Under the pieces are notes generated by a model. That model was given only the letters and a program-made list of their open reading frames with translations. It was not told where the DNA came from and ran no database searches. From positions 124,001 through 188,000 of the forward strand of contig NZ_SMMH01000002.1 in NCBI RefSeq assembly GCF_004634215.1: DNA of 64,000 nucleotides, given 5' to 3'. Position numbers and translations under genes: made by a program. The stretch's first letter is position 1. Every line of letters begins with the position of its first letter. The DNA comes from Deinococcus fonticola (lineage in GTDB: Bacteria > Deinococcota > Deinococci > Deinococcales > Deinococcaceae). Positions 34,149 to 44,030 of the stretch are shown here, piece after piece.

Positions 34149-35225
34149 ATGAAGCTCTTTTCGACCCTGAGCGCCGCCCTGCTCGGCACGGCCCTCCTGA
34201 GCGCCTGCACCGGCACTGAGGAAACGCCCCCCAACCTGCGCCTGCTGGTGCTGACCGACGGCGGCAAGACCCTGGGGTACGCCAACAGCAGCGAAACCGG
34301 CCAGACCGGCCTTCAGGGCCTGGTCGCCCTGGAGAACGGCGTGGACATCGAGTCCCTGAACAGCGGGCGCAATTTCGCACTGGTGCAGCGCACGGGCGTG
34401 CAAAACCGCGACGTGAACCTGCAGGTCGCCACGTCCTTCACGGCCCCGCCCTTCACGCCGGTGTGCTTTACGCGGGCGGCCATGAATGCCCTGCGTGACC
34501 GCCTGCTGGCGCTGCAGGAGTGCCCCAACGGCCCGCAGCAACTGGCGCTGTACCGCGTCGACGGCACGCTGGTCTGGACGGCGCTGCTGCCCACCAACCT
34601 GGTGACCGCGCCCGGCCCGGACACCCCGCCCACCCGCCTGGCTGCCGGGCCGGGCGACACCGCGGTCGTGGCACGCGCGGCCTTGGGCGGCGGCAGCGAA
34701 GTCATTCTGGTGGCCCCCCGAATCGTCGGCGACACCACCCAGGCGATCGTGGGTACCCCTCAGCCCACCGACAGCATCCGCGACCTGGCCGCGTATGGCA
34801 GCGCTATCTACGCCGCCACCGACAAGGGCGTGCGTCCCCTGCTGCCCACCGGCGTGCCGAGCAGTGACGCCACCCCGGTTCAGACGGCTTTCGGCACCAC
34901 GCGTTACGACCGCCTGTGGGCCGGCAGCGGCAGCAACGCCAACCTGCTGGCCGCCTGGCGCGATTACGGCCAGGGCAGTGGGGATTACCTGAAGCTCTGG
35001 GATGGCCGGCGCAGCGCCGCCGTGAACGTGTCTTACCTCACCGAGTTGCGCGATGTGAGCTTCGCGCTCGACGGGCGGATGTACGCCCTGACCCGCACCA
35101 CCCTGGGCAGTTACGACGTGGTGTTGGGCCTGACCAACCAGGCGAGCTGGTCACCCCAGACGCACGTGAGCGGCCTGAACGACGCCCGCGCCGTAACCTG
35201 GGTGGTGCCCGGCAGCTCTGATTGA
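34149..35225 (+). CDS. Lipoprotein, probable beta-propeller
   Basis: The 358-residue product has a lipobox LLSAC (Cys20) after a typical signal. The rest consists of repeated strand-rich blocks of about 45 residues (LRLLVLTDGGKTLGYANSS, QQLALYRVDGTLVWTALL, RDLAAYGSAIYAATDKGV, RDVSFALDGRMYALTRT), as in WD40/NHL-like propellers. Two Cys in FTPVCFTRAAM and LQECPNG may pair. It follows the LptD-like gene by 50 bp behind an AGAGGTG site and is probably co-transcribed, which would place it in the same envelope complex or pathway; that is inference. Confidence 0.65.
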   Translation: MKLFSTLSAALLGTALLSACTGTEETPPNLRLLVLTDGGKTLGYANSSETGQTGLQGLVALENGVDIESLNSGRNFALVQRTGVQNRDVNLQVATSFTAPPFTPVCFTRAAMNALRDRLLALQECPNGPQQLALYRVDGTLVWTALLPTNLVTAPGPDTPPTRLAAGPGDTAVVARAALGGGSEVILVAPRIVGDTTQAIVGTPQPTDSIRDLAAYGSAIYAATDKGVRPLLPTGVPSSDATPVQTAFGTTRYDRLWAGSGSNANLLAAWRDYGQGSGDYLKLWDGRRSAAVNVSYLTELRDVSFALDGRMYALTRTTLGSYDVVLGLTNQASWSPQTHVSGLNDARAVTWVVPGSSD

Positions 35226-35514
35226 AGCCTTTGCCCGGAAGTGTTGTAAGACGCTGGGCTTTGTGACCAAGCAGAGCTGGCACGGATAGCGGTGCTTTCC
35301 CGACACCGGTATGGTTCAGAGAACTGCGCCAGGAGCGGTTAAGACAAGACCGGCGGGTGCCCTAACCTAGGTCACGCCTGGGCGGCCTGGCCCTCTGTCG
35401 GCGCCCGCACATTGATCACGCGCATTGATGAAGAAACGGCCTGGATCGGCGCTGAAACGGGCCTGATCGGCTGCCTGGGCAGTCACTACAATCAGGCGTC
35501 CACCGGAGGACGAC
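35226..35514. promoter_or_regulatory. Intergenic region with promoter of the SLC13 gene
   Basis: A TACAAT box (35487-35492) with a weak TGATCG 17 bases upstream and a CGGAGGA ribosome site before the ATG at 35515 form the start region of the transporter gene. No gene or stable hairpin is evident in the rest of this 289-bp gap. Confidence 0.5.
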
Positions 35515-37272
35515 ATGACGCCCGTGACCATTCTGCTGATTCTTTTTGTGCTGGCCCTCGTCCTCTTCGCTACCGAGTGGTTGCCCGTGGATGTCACGGC
35601 GCTGCTGCTGCTGGGCGCCCTGCTGCTGTTCGGGCTGCTGAAGCCCAAAGAGGCTTTCGCGGGGTTCGGCAGCGACACGGTGCTGACGCTGGCCAGCCTG
35701 TTCGTGCTGACGCGCGTGCTGCTCCGGGCGGGCGTGATCGAGTGGATCGGTTCCACCCTGGCCCGCCGCGCCAGGAACGCCACCGCCATGCTGCGCGGCA
35801 TGCTGGGCGCGGTGGCGGGCGTCAGCGCCTTTACCAGCAACACCGCCACCACCGCCGTGTTCCTGCCGGTTATGGCCGGCCTGTCGCGCAAAGCGGGCCT
35901 GCCAGCCAGCCGCGTGCTGATGCCACTGGCGTTTTCCAGCATCCTGGGGGGCACCATGACACTGGTGGGCACGACCACCAACCTGGTGGTGTCCGGCGCC
36001 CTGCCCGCCACCGGCCTGAAGCCCCTGGGCTTCTTCGAACTGGCGTGGGTGGGGCTGCCCACCGCCTTGATCGGGCTGCTGTACCTGTTTTTCATTGCGC
36101 CCAGGTTGCTGCCGGCGCGGGACGCACACCTGGAGGAAACCCTGCGGGCGTACCTGGCTGACCTGACGGTGGCGCCCGGTAGCCCACTGGTGGGGCAGAC
36201 CCTGCGCGAAACGAATCTGGGACGCGACCACGGCCTGACCGTGATCGCCGTGCGGCGCGGCGATGGCACCACCTACGGCCCGCCCGCCGACTTCCGGCTT
36301 CAGGAAGGAGACACGCTGGCGGTGGAAGGTCCCACCGAACGCATCCTGGCCGGCACCGGGCAACTGGGCGTGTTCAGCCGCAGCGAACAGAAGTTGCAGG
36401 AGGAAGGAACCGCCCGCCCCGGCGATGTCCGTCTGGTCGAGGTGGTCGTGATGCCCGGCTCCGAGCTGCTGGGCCACACCCTGAAAGAAGCGCGCTTCCG
36501 TGAACGTTACGGCTGCAGTGTGTTGGCGCTGCACCGCCGCTCGCGCACGCTGGAACGCCTGGCCAGACTGCGCATTCAGGTGGGAGACGTGCTGCTGGTG
36601 CAGGGTTCCACCGAACGCACCCAGAACCTGGGCGAGCACCTGGCGGTGCTGGGCGACCTGACCGAGCGCCGCACCGACCTGAAAAAGGCCCCCCTGGCGC
36701 TGCTGTTTTTCCTGGGTGCCCTCGCCCTGGGGGCGCTGGGGGTGGTGCCGCTGGCGGTGGCAGCGGTGGTGGCTGTGGCGCTGAGTCTGGCCACGCGCAT
36801 GATTACGCCGGAGGAAGCCTACGGCAGCATCGAGTGGCCCGTGATCGTGCTGGTCGCCTGCATGTTGGCCTTCGGCACGGCCTTCGAGGACACCGGCGCG
36901 GCCAGAGTCCTGACCGGCAGCATCAGCCACCTGCTCGCGCCGCTGGGGCCGCTGGGCCTGCTGGCGGCCCTCTTCGTGGTCACCGTCGCCCTGACGCAGC
37001 CCATGAGCAACCAGGCCGCTGCGCTGGTGATGCTGCCGCTGGCCATCGGCACCGCCAAGACCCTGGGGTACGACCCGCGCCCCTTCGTGATCGGCATTAC
37101 CATGGCGGCCAGCAACTCTTTTATTACGCCGCTGGAACCGTCGTGCATGCTGGTGTACGGCCCCGGTCGTTACTCGTTCCTTGATTTCGTGAAGGTCGGC
37201 ACCGGCCTGACCGTCGTGACCTTCCTGGTGTCTATGCTGATCATTCCCGTGATTTGGCCCTTCCACTCGTGA
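35515..37272 (+). CDS. SLC13-family permease with two RCK_C domains
   Basis: The 585-residue membrane protein has an N-terminal transport half with VTILLILFVLALVLFATEWL, the signature AFTSNTATTAVFLPVMAGLS and TLVGTTTNLVVSGAL. Two cytoplasmic RCK_C (TrkA-C) regulatory domains follow (about 205-285 and 305-375: LVGQTLRETNLGRDHGLTVI, LLGHTLKEARFRERYGCSVL). A second transport half ends TMAASNSFITPLEPSCMLVYG. Family members co-transport anions such as sulfate or dicarboxylates with sodium; the substrate cannot be told. The next gene starts seven bases downstream, suggesting co-transcription. Confidence 0.9.
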   Translation: MTPVTILLILFVLALVLFATEWLPVDVTALLLLGALLLFGLLKPKEAFAGFGSDTVLTLASLFVLTRVLLRAGVIEWIGSTLARRARNATAMLRGMLGAVAGVSAFTSNTATTAVFLPVMAGLSRKAGLPASRVLMPLAFSSILGGTMTLVGTTTNLVVSGALPATGLKPLGFFELAWVGLPTALIGLLYLFFIAPRLLPARDAHLEETLRAYLADLTVAPGSPLVGQTLRETNLGRDHGLTVIAVRRGDGTTYGPPADFRLQEGDTLAVEGPTERILAGTGQLGVFSRSEQKLQEEGTARPGDVRLVEVVVMPGSELLGHTLKEARFRERYGCSVLALHRRSRTLERLARLRIQVGDVLLVQGSTERTQNLGEHLAVLGDLTERRTDLKKAPLALLFFLGALALGALGVVPLAVAAVVAVALSLATRMITPEEAYGSIEWPVIVLVACMLAFGTAFEDTGAARVLTGSISHLLAPLGPLGLLAALFVVTVALTQPMSNQAAALVMLPLAIGTAKTLGYDPRPFVIGITMAASNSFITPLEPSCMLVYGPGRYSFLDFVKVGTGLTVVTFLVSMLIIPVIWPFHS

Positions 37273-37279
37273 GGCGCAG

Positions 37280-37915
37280 GTGCTGAAAAGGGGGCTGAAC
37301 TGGCTGCGCCCACTGCTGCCGCGCGCCTGCCCCGGCTGCGGCCAGCAACTGGGCCGCGAAACCGGCCTGTGCGTCCGCTGCTGCGCCGGCCTGCGCCCAC
37401 ACCTGGAACGGCACTCGGTGCTGACTCCCGACATTACCCCGCACCTGGTCACACTGGGGCGCTACGACGCGGTGCTGCGCCGCTCGGTGCGCGCCCTGAA
37501 GTTCTCGGGCGTGCGCGACCTGGCCGGGCCGCTCGGGCTGGCCCTGGCCCAGGGCGTTCCCGCCGGGTGGCAGGTGCGGGCCGTTGTTCCAGTGCCGCTG
37601 CACCCGCGCCGGGAGCGTGAACGCGGTTACAACCAGGCCGAACTGCTGGCCCGCAGCATTGCCGCAGAACTTCAGGTGCCCTGCCTGCCGCTGCTGTCAC
37701 GGACGCGCTACACCGCTGCCCAGTCCAGACGGCACGCCGCCCAGCGCCAGCACCTCACCGGGGCGTTTCAGGTGACGCGGGTCGTGCCGCCCGGTACCCT
37801 GCTGCTGGTCGACGACGTGCTGACCACCGGGTACACCCTGCAAGCCTGCCGGGATGCGCTGCTGGATGCAGGCGTGTCCCCGGCGAACCTCAAATACGCC
37901 GTGGTGGCACGTTAG
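37280..37915 (+). CDS. comF: ComF-family phosphoribosyltransferase-like protein
   Basis: The 211-residue product starts at a GTG seven bases after the permease stop. It has an N-terminal zinc ribbon (CPGCGQQ and CVRCC), then FSGVRDLAGPLGLALAQ, PVPLHPRRERERGYNQAELLA and the PRPP-binding loop LLLVDDVLTTGYTLQACRDAL. ComF proteins are needed for natural transformation, likely at the DNA entry step in the cytoplasm. Deinococcus is naturally competent, so a competence role is reasonable. Confidence 0.88.
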   Translation: MLKRGLNWLRPLLPRACPGCGQQLGRETGLCVRCCAGLRPHLERHSVLTPDITPHLVTLGRYDAVLRRSVRALKFSGVRDLAGPLGLALAQGVPAGWQVRAVVPVPLHPRRERERGYNQAELLARSIAAELQVPCLPLLSRTRYTAAQSRRHAAQRQHLTGAFQVTRVVPPGTLLLVDDVLTTGYTLQACRDALLDAGVSPANLKYAVVAR

Positions 37916-37937
37916 AGCAGTTCTGCGAATGACGCGC

Positions 37938-37958
37938 TCTGGGGAAAGGCACCCCAGA
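37938..37958. terminator. Hairpin between convergent comF and DUF1684 genes
   Basis: TCTGGGG and CCCCAGA form a perfect seven-base stem with an AAAGGCA loop. There is no long T-run on either side, but its place between convergent stops suggests a shared terminator. Confidence 0.5.
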
Positions 37959-37970
37959 TAGCTCCATCCC

Positions 37971-38525
37971 TCAAAAGGGCAACCGCTCACCGGCGCGCAC
38001 CGCTACCGGCAGGCGGTTGTGCAGTGGCGGCAGTGGGCACGTCCAGCCGTCCCCATAAGCGCAGTAAGGGTGGTACGCCAGGTTGAAATCCAGCATGACT
38101 TTCGCCTGGCCGGTCGTCTCGTCACGCCGCAGGGGCGCGTCCACGTACCGGCCCGCGCCGTAGGTCTCCGGGCCGCTGGTCAGGTCACGAAAGGGCAGAA
38201 ACACGCTGCGGCGGGAATCGTCTCCCAGAGGCCCGAACACCTGAAGGGCATGCGTCCCGCCGCCGGGCAGGGGAAGGCCGACGGTGCCGATCAACTCCAT
38301 GAAACGCGTCTCGCCACTGTTCGTTTCCAACGTGAACTCCGCCACGCCCCCTGTGGGCTGCACAGCGGGATGCAGTTCCAGGCTCAAACGCCATTCCGGT
38401 GCTTCGGGGTAGTAGGCCAGGCCCGTGAAGTGCGCCAGCGCCGCGCCGCGCAGCGGGCCACGCCCGGAGCGGAAGTACTCGTCCTTGCGCCGGCGGTGTT
38501 CCAGCAGGGCCGCGCTGCCCGTCAT
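37971..38525 (-). CDS. DUF1684 family protein
   Basis: The 184-residue product ends with the family signature DFNLAYHPYCAYGDGWTCPL followed by PPLHNRLPVAVRAGE. The N-terminal part contains RRRKDEYFRSGRGPL and strand pairs typical of this small beta-rich family. A GGGAGC site precedes the ATG. It lies 48 bp downstream of the S4 gene and is probably in the same transcript. The molecular function of DUF1684 is unknown. Confidence 0.85.
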   Translation of the reverse strand: MTGSAALLEHRRRKDEYFRSGRGPLRGAALAHFTGLAYYPEAPEWRLSLELHPAVQPTGGVAEFTLETNSGETRFMELIGTVGLPLPGGGTHALQVFGPLGDDSRRSVFLPFRDLTSGPETYGAGRYVDAPLRRDETTGQAKVMLDFNLAYHPYCAYGDGWTCPLPPLHNRLPVAVRAGERLPF

Positions 38526-38573
38526 AGCTGCGCTCCCTTCATGGCTGCGATATGAGTCATAACTACACCCCTT

Positions 38574-38792
38574 TTATAACTGCACTGGGAGGCGTTCGCC
38601 CAGGTATTCCACGACGTCCCCGCTGCGCAGTTTCTTGCGCCGGCGCGTCTCGACCACGCCGTTAAGCTTCACCTCGCCGCCCTGAATACGGAATTTCGCC
38701 TCGCCGCCCGTCTCGACCAGCCCGCTGAGTTTCAGGAAGTCCTGAAGGTCGATGGTCGGCTCGTCCGGGTGCGGCAGGGGGGGGCGTGTCAT
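38574..38792 (-). CDS. S4-domain RNA-binding protein (YbcJ-like)
   Basis: From the ATG at 38792 the product is 72 residues: TIDLQDFLKLSGLVETGGEA, then FRIQGGEVKLNGVVETRRR and KLRSGDVVEYLGERLPV, which is one complete S4 domain and nothing else. This matches the small YbcJ/RNA-binding S4 group. The longer open frame upstream is an Arg/Pro-rich artefact in the high-GC gap. It probably binds structured RNA or ribosomes. Confidence 0.85.
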   Translation of the reverse strand: MTRPPLPHPDEPTIDLQDFLKLSGLVETGGEAKFRIQGGEVKLNGVVETRRRKKLRSGDVVEYLGERLPVQL

Positions 38793-38892
38793 GCCGCACA
38801 GCGTAGCAGGGGCCGGCCCGGTCAAGGCGGGGGAACCAAAAGGAAAGCGGCGCCCAGCCATCCAGGCGGGCGCAGCACGAAGAAGCAGGCAT

Positions 38893-39714
38893 TCAGGGAT
38901 TGCTGGGGGGCGGTGCGGGTGGTGTGGGTAAAGGAGCAACAGGAGCAGCCGGTGAGGTCGGAGCAGCCGGCGGCTTGGTGCCGTCCGTGCTCGTCCCCTC
39001 CGTGCCGGGGGTCGCCGGAGTGCCCGCGGCCGGGGTTGTCGTGGCCGGCGTCGTGGTGGCTGGCGTCGCGGTGGCCGGAGCCGGGGTAGAACCGCCACTG
39101 GCCGGGCTGGTGGCTGGGGGAGCGGCCGGGGCGGGCGCCGGTTGGGGTTGGGCGATGGCCTTGCTGTACAGCGCACTGAACAGCCGCAGGTCGGCGTCGT
39201 CCACTTTGCGGTCCTGGTTGAGGTCGCCGGCGGCGCCGGTGGTGGTGCCGAAGTTCGCCATCAGGATGGCCAGGTCGCTCAGGTCGGTCACGCCGTCGCC
39301 GTTCAGGTCAGCGCCGCCGAAGCGCTGCTGGGCCGCTGCCGGCGTCCACTCCTTCAACTTCAGTTCGGCCATCAAGACCTGCTTCACGGCCTCCGCCAGT
39401 GGCAGCGGCCCCTGCGGATTGATCTCGATGCGGCGCTCGGCACCGACCAGCACCACCCGCGCGATCTCGTCGGGGTTGAAGGGCGCGGCACTGACACCCA
39501 CCCCCCCCACGGTGATGGTGGGGCCAGAGGACGCGTCCAGGGTCATCGGCACGTCCTTCGTAGCGAGCTGCGCGATGGCAGTCTGCACGGCCTTCACCAG
39601 CGCGTCCCCCTGCGGGCGCACCTTGATGCCCGCCGCCTGACCCCAGCCCAGTTGCGCCGAGGCCAGCAGCGCCAGCCCCAGCAGGGCGGCCCGGCGCCGT
39701 CCGCCGCGCTTCAT
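38893..39714 (-). CDS. Secreted protein with dockerin-like calcium-binding repeats
   Basis: The 273-residue product has a signal peptide (RRRAALLGLALLASAQLGWG), a strand/helix domain (about 30-125), and a pair of EF-hand-like repeats at about 134-182. These are ADLNGDGVTDLSDLAILMANFG and GDLNQDRKVDDADLRLFSALY, the DxNxDGxxDxxD pattern of type I dockerins. A Pro/Ala/Thr low-complexity tail of ~85 residues follows and ends at the C-terminus. It is the last gene of a three-gene operon whose first gene encodes a cohesin-like lipoprotein, so it could dock there. Binding is inferred. Confidence 0.75.
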   Translation of the reverse strand: MKRGGRRRAALLGLALLASAQLGWGQAAGIKVRPQGDALVKAVQTAIAQLATKDVPMTLDASSGPTITVGGVGVSAAPFNPDEIARVVLVGAERRIEINPQGPLPLAEAVKQVLMAELKLKEWTPAAAQQRFGGADLNGDGVTDLSDLAILMANFGTTTGAAGDLNQDRKVDDADLRLFSALYSKAIAQPQPAPAPAAPPATSPASGGSTPAPATATPATTTPATTTPAAGTPATPGTEGTSTDGTKPPAAPTSPAAPVAPLPTPPAPPPSNP

Positions 39715-40208
39715 TTGTTCCCCCGCGCGGCGCGAATGGCCTCGGTCAGTTTGGCCGGTTCGGTAATGGTCGCGGTGTCGGCCTTCAGGGCGTCCACCTT
39801 CACCTCGACCTTGCCGTTTTGCACTCCGTAGGCGCCCTGATTCACGCCCACCACCGGGCTGTCGAGCCTCGCGGTGTACAGCAGCAGGAACATTTCCTGG
39901 CCCAGCGTGATTTTCGGTGCGTCTTCCAGGCCGTCTAGCAGCAACAGGGCTGGTTTGCCGTCCTGCTGGGGCAGGCTTTTGACGTCACCAGCAATCGTCT
40001 CCTTGACTTCCAGCGGGTAGGCCAGGTAATTCACGTCTCCGGCCTTGACGCTCTTGGGCTGGCCCGGCACCGCCCGCACGATCACCTCGGCCTTCTGGGC
40101 CTGTTGTGCCAGCGTCAGCGGCACGCTCAGCGCCAGCGGGGCAGCCGCGCCCAGCGCCAGGACGCCCGGAACCAGGAGACTCAGTAAAGGAAAGGTGGCC
40201 CGCTTCAC
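39711..40208 (-). CDS. Secreted protein, middle gene of the cohesin/dockerin-like operon
   Basis: The 165-residue product has a signal peptide (FPLLSLLVPGVLALGAAAPL) and a beta-rich domain: AEVIVRAVPGQP, VNYLAYPLEVKETIAGDVKS, ITLGQEMFLLLYTARLDSPV and VVGVNQGAYGVQNGKVEV. The order 'xxVIVRGxV... GxEVxLFLxx... VGxxQGxxxV' is familiar from small secreted proteins that occur beside dockerin genes in other phyla. Four-base ATGA-type overlaps couple it to both neighbours. Function unknown. Confidence 0.7.
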   Translation of the reverse strand: MKRATFPLLSLLVPGVLALGAAAPLALSVPLTLAQQAQKAEVIVRAVPGQPKSVKAGDVNYLAYPLEVKETIAGDVKSLPQQDGKPALLLLDGLEDAPKITLGQEMFLLLYTARLDSPVVGVNQGAYGVQNGKVEVKVDALKADTATITEPAKLTEAIRAARGNK

Positions 40209-41173
40209 GGTTGCCCCTGCGGCGGGGTCGGAGCGGGGCTGGCCGGCGGAGTCGGCGTGGGCGAAGTGACCGGAGCAGGCGTCTTCTCGCTGCCGGTCGA
40301 GGTATCTGTAGAAGTACCACTGGCCGGCGGCGTGCCAGGCAGGGTGGTTTTGTCGGTGGTGGGTGTCCCGCTTGCGGGAGTCGTCCCCGCGGGCGCCGCA
40401 GCTGGCAGGGCAGCGGGCGCGGCGGGTGGGCGTTTCTTCTCGCCCAGCACCTTGCCCGCGCCGTCACGCGACTCGTACCAGAAATTGGAGGCCGAGATGG
40501 TGCCCGGCTTCAGCGGTTTCACCGTGACCAGCGCCACCCGCGTCCCCGAGCGCGGCACCGCCTTGAAACCCAGGTCGACGTTCAGGACGCTGCCTTCCTG
40601 GCGCCAGAACACCGGGCTGCTGGTGTCGGCCGCCTGCACGCGCGTGACCTGCACGTCCTTGCCCAGATCCCAGGTGAACCGCGCGGCCCGCACCGCGCGC
40701 GGGGCCTTCACCACGACCGGAATGCGCGTCTCGCCGCGAATCTCGCCGGGCGGCAGCATGGGCTCCAGCGACAGCGGCGGCAACTCGTTCACGTTCAGGG
40801 TGTAACGGGCGACCTTGTTGCTGAGGTTGGCGTCACTGGCTTCCAGCGTGAAGGCGTAGGTTCCCGCTTGCGTGGGCTTGCCCGACAGCACCCCGCCCGA
40901 GAAGGTCACGCCCGGCGGCAGACTGCCCGAAGCCACCCGGTACGCGTAAGGCCCCACGCCGCCGGACACCAGCATGTTCGCCTTGAAGTCCTCACCCACG
41001 TAAGCCACCGGCACGCTGGTGTTCTCGAAGGTCAGGGCGTCGGTGCGCACACTGCCGGTGCCGTCGGTCGTGCCCGAACCGCAGGCGCTCAGGCCCAGAA
41101 CCCCCAGCAAGACCAGCGCCGGCGCTCCCGCTCGCCCCCGCGGCCTGCGGCCAGAAATGCTTCTTTGACTCAT
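40205..41173 (-). CDS. Lipoprotein with Ig-like and cohesin-like domains
   Basis: The ATG at 41173 lies seven bases after a TAGAAT box and is preferred over the ATG three codons upstream. The product (322 aa) has a lipobox LSAC, a putative Ig domain (ASGSLPPGVTFSGGVLSGKP plus TQAGTYAFTLEASDA), then about 100 residues that read like a cohesin: TRIPVVVKAPRAVRAARFTW, VQVTRVQAADTSSPVF, SGTRVALVTVKPLKPGTISA. A long Thr/Pro/Ala linker forms the C-terminus. Cohesins bind dockerins, and a dockerin-like protein is encoded two genes downstream. The cohesin call is by pattern only. Confidence 0.65.
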   Translation of the reverse strand: MSQRSISGRRPRGRAGAPALVLLGVLGLSACGSGTTDGTGSVRTDALTFENTSVPVAYVGEDFKANMLVSGGVGPYAYRVASGSLPPGVTFSGGVLSGKPTQAGTYAFTLEASDANLSNKVARYTLNVNELPPLSLEPMLPPGEIRGETRIPVVVKAPRAVRAARFTWDLGKDVQVTRVQAADTSSPVFWRQEGSVLNVDLGFKAVPRSGTRVALVTVKPLKPGTISASNFWYESRDGAGKVLGEKKRPPAAPAALPAAAPAGTTPASGTPTTDKTTLPGTPPASGTSTDTSTGSEKTPAPVTSPTPTPPASPAPTPPQGQP

Positions 41174-41265
41174 GTCCGGCATTCTAGGCGATGCAAATGA
41201 GTGAAAAAGCCCCCCAGGCTCATCTGAAGGTCATGCTTGCGCGCGCTTCGCTGTCGACGGCGCCT

Positions 41266-43083
<1,818 letters not shown>

Positions 43084-43101
43084 CCGCGTTTCCCCTTAGC
43101 C

Positions 43102-43872
43102 TTACAGCTCGAAATCGTCGCCCAGGTAATGCCGGCGGGCGTCCTCGTCCTGCGCGAACTCCGCCGGGGTGCCCTCGAATTTCACGGTGCCGTCGAACAT
43201 CAGATACACCCGGTCGGTCAGGGCGATGGTCTCGCGCACGTTGTGGTCCGTGATGAACACCCCCAGGCCACGCCGGTCGCGCAACTCGCGGATCAGGCGC
43301 TGAATCTCCCGGATGCTCTTGGGGTCGACTCCGGTAAAAGGTTCGTCCAGCAGCAGGTAATCGGGGTCGGTGGTCAGGGCGCGGGCCAGTTCCAGCCGGC
43401 GGCGCTCCCCGCCCGAGAGCTGGTAGGCCAAACTGCCCGCCAGGTGCGTCAGGCCGAACTCGGCCAGCAGCGCGTCCGCCCGCGCTTCCTGCTCGGCTCT
43501 AGGCAGCTTCTGGTACTCCAGAATGGCCAGCAGGTTGTCGCGCGCCGTCATTTTCCGGAAGGCGCTGGGTTCCTGCGGCAGGTACCCCAGCCCCAGCCGT
43601 GCGCGCTCGTGCATGGGCAGGCGCGTCACGTTCTGCTGGCCCAGCCGGATCTCGCCGCCGCCAGGCCGGATAAAGCCCACCAGCATGTAAAAGGACGTGG
43701 TTTTGCCGGCACCGTTCGGCCCGAACAGCGCCACGATCTCGCCGGGCCGCACGCGGAAATTCACGTCCCGCACCACCGTGCGCTTGCCGTACGTTTTTGT
43801 CAGGCCCGAGGCGATCAGTTCCGGACGCGGGGGCAGGGCAGCGGCGGCAGGTGCAGGGGCGGGCGCGGTCAC
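43102..43872 (-). CDS. lptB: LptB-like ABC transporter ATPase
   Basis: The 256-residue product is a single ATPase subunit: Walker [20 protein letters not shown]-loop [13 protein letters not shown], signature [15 protein letters not shown], Walker [14 protein letters not shown] and switch His in [12 protein letters not shown]. The [24 protein letters not shown] and TDHNVRETL strings are those of LptB, which drives lipopolysaccharide extraction from the inner membrane. The GTG start lies six bases after a TACGTT box. Its partner permeases (LptF/G) are not in the window; a matching LptD-like protein is encoded at 31192. Confidence 0.9.
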   Translation of the reverse strand: MTAPAPAPAAAALPPRPELIASGLTKTYGKRTVVRDVNFRVRPGEIVALFGPNGAGKTTSFYMLVGFIRPGGGEIRLGQQNVTRLPMHERARLGLGYLPQEPSAFRKMTARDNLLAILEYQKLPRAEQEARADALLAEFGLTHLAGSLAYQLSGGERRRLELARALTTDPDYLLLDEPFTGVDPKSIREIQRLIRELRDRRGLGVFITDHNVRETIALTDRVYLMFDGTVKFEGTPAEFAQDEDARRHYLGDDFEL

Positions 43873-44030
43873 GGCTTCAACGTACCACGCGACTTTAGGC
43901 CCACTGTGAGTCCAGTGTCAGGCTGCGGCGCGCTGCCCCTCTTACCCGGTAGGGGAGATGAGAGGAGAGCAGCTTTCCCTACGGTTCACCTCTTGACCCG
44001 CGCACCTGCTGGCGTGCTAAACCGCTTGGT

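Noticed and set aside
38793..39176. N-terminal extension of the S4 protein to 200 residues
   Set aside because: The added part is Arg/Pro-rich, antisense to the dockerin-like gene's tail, and the S4 domain has its own ATG at 38792.
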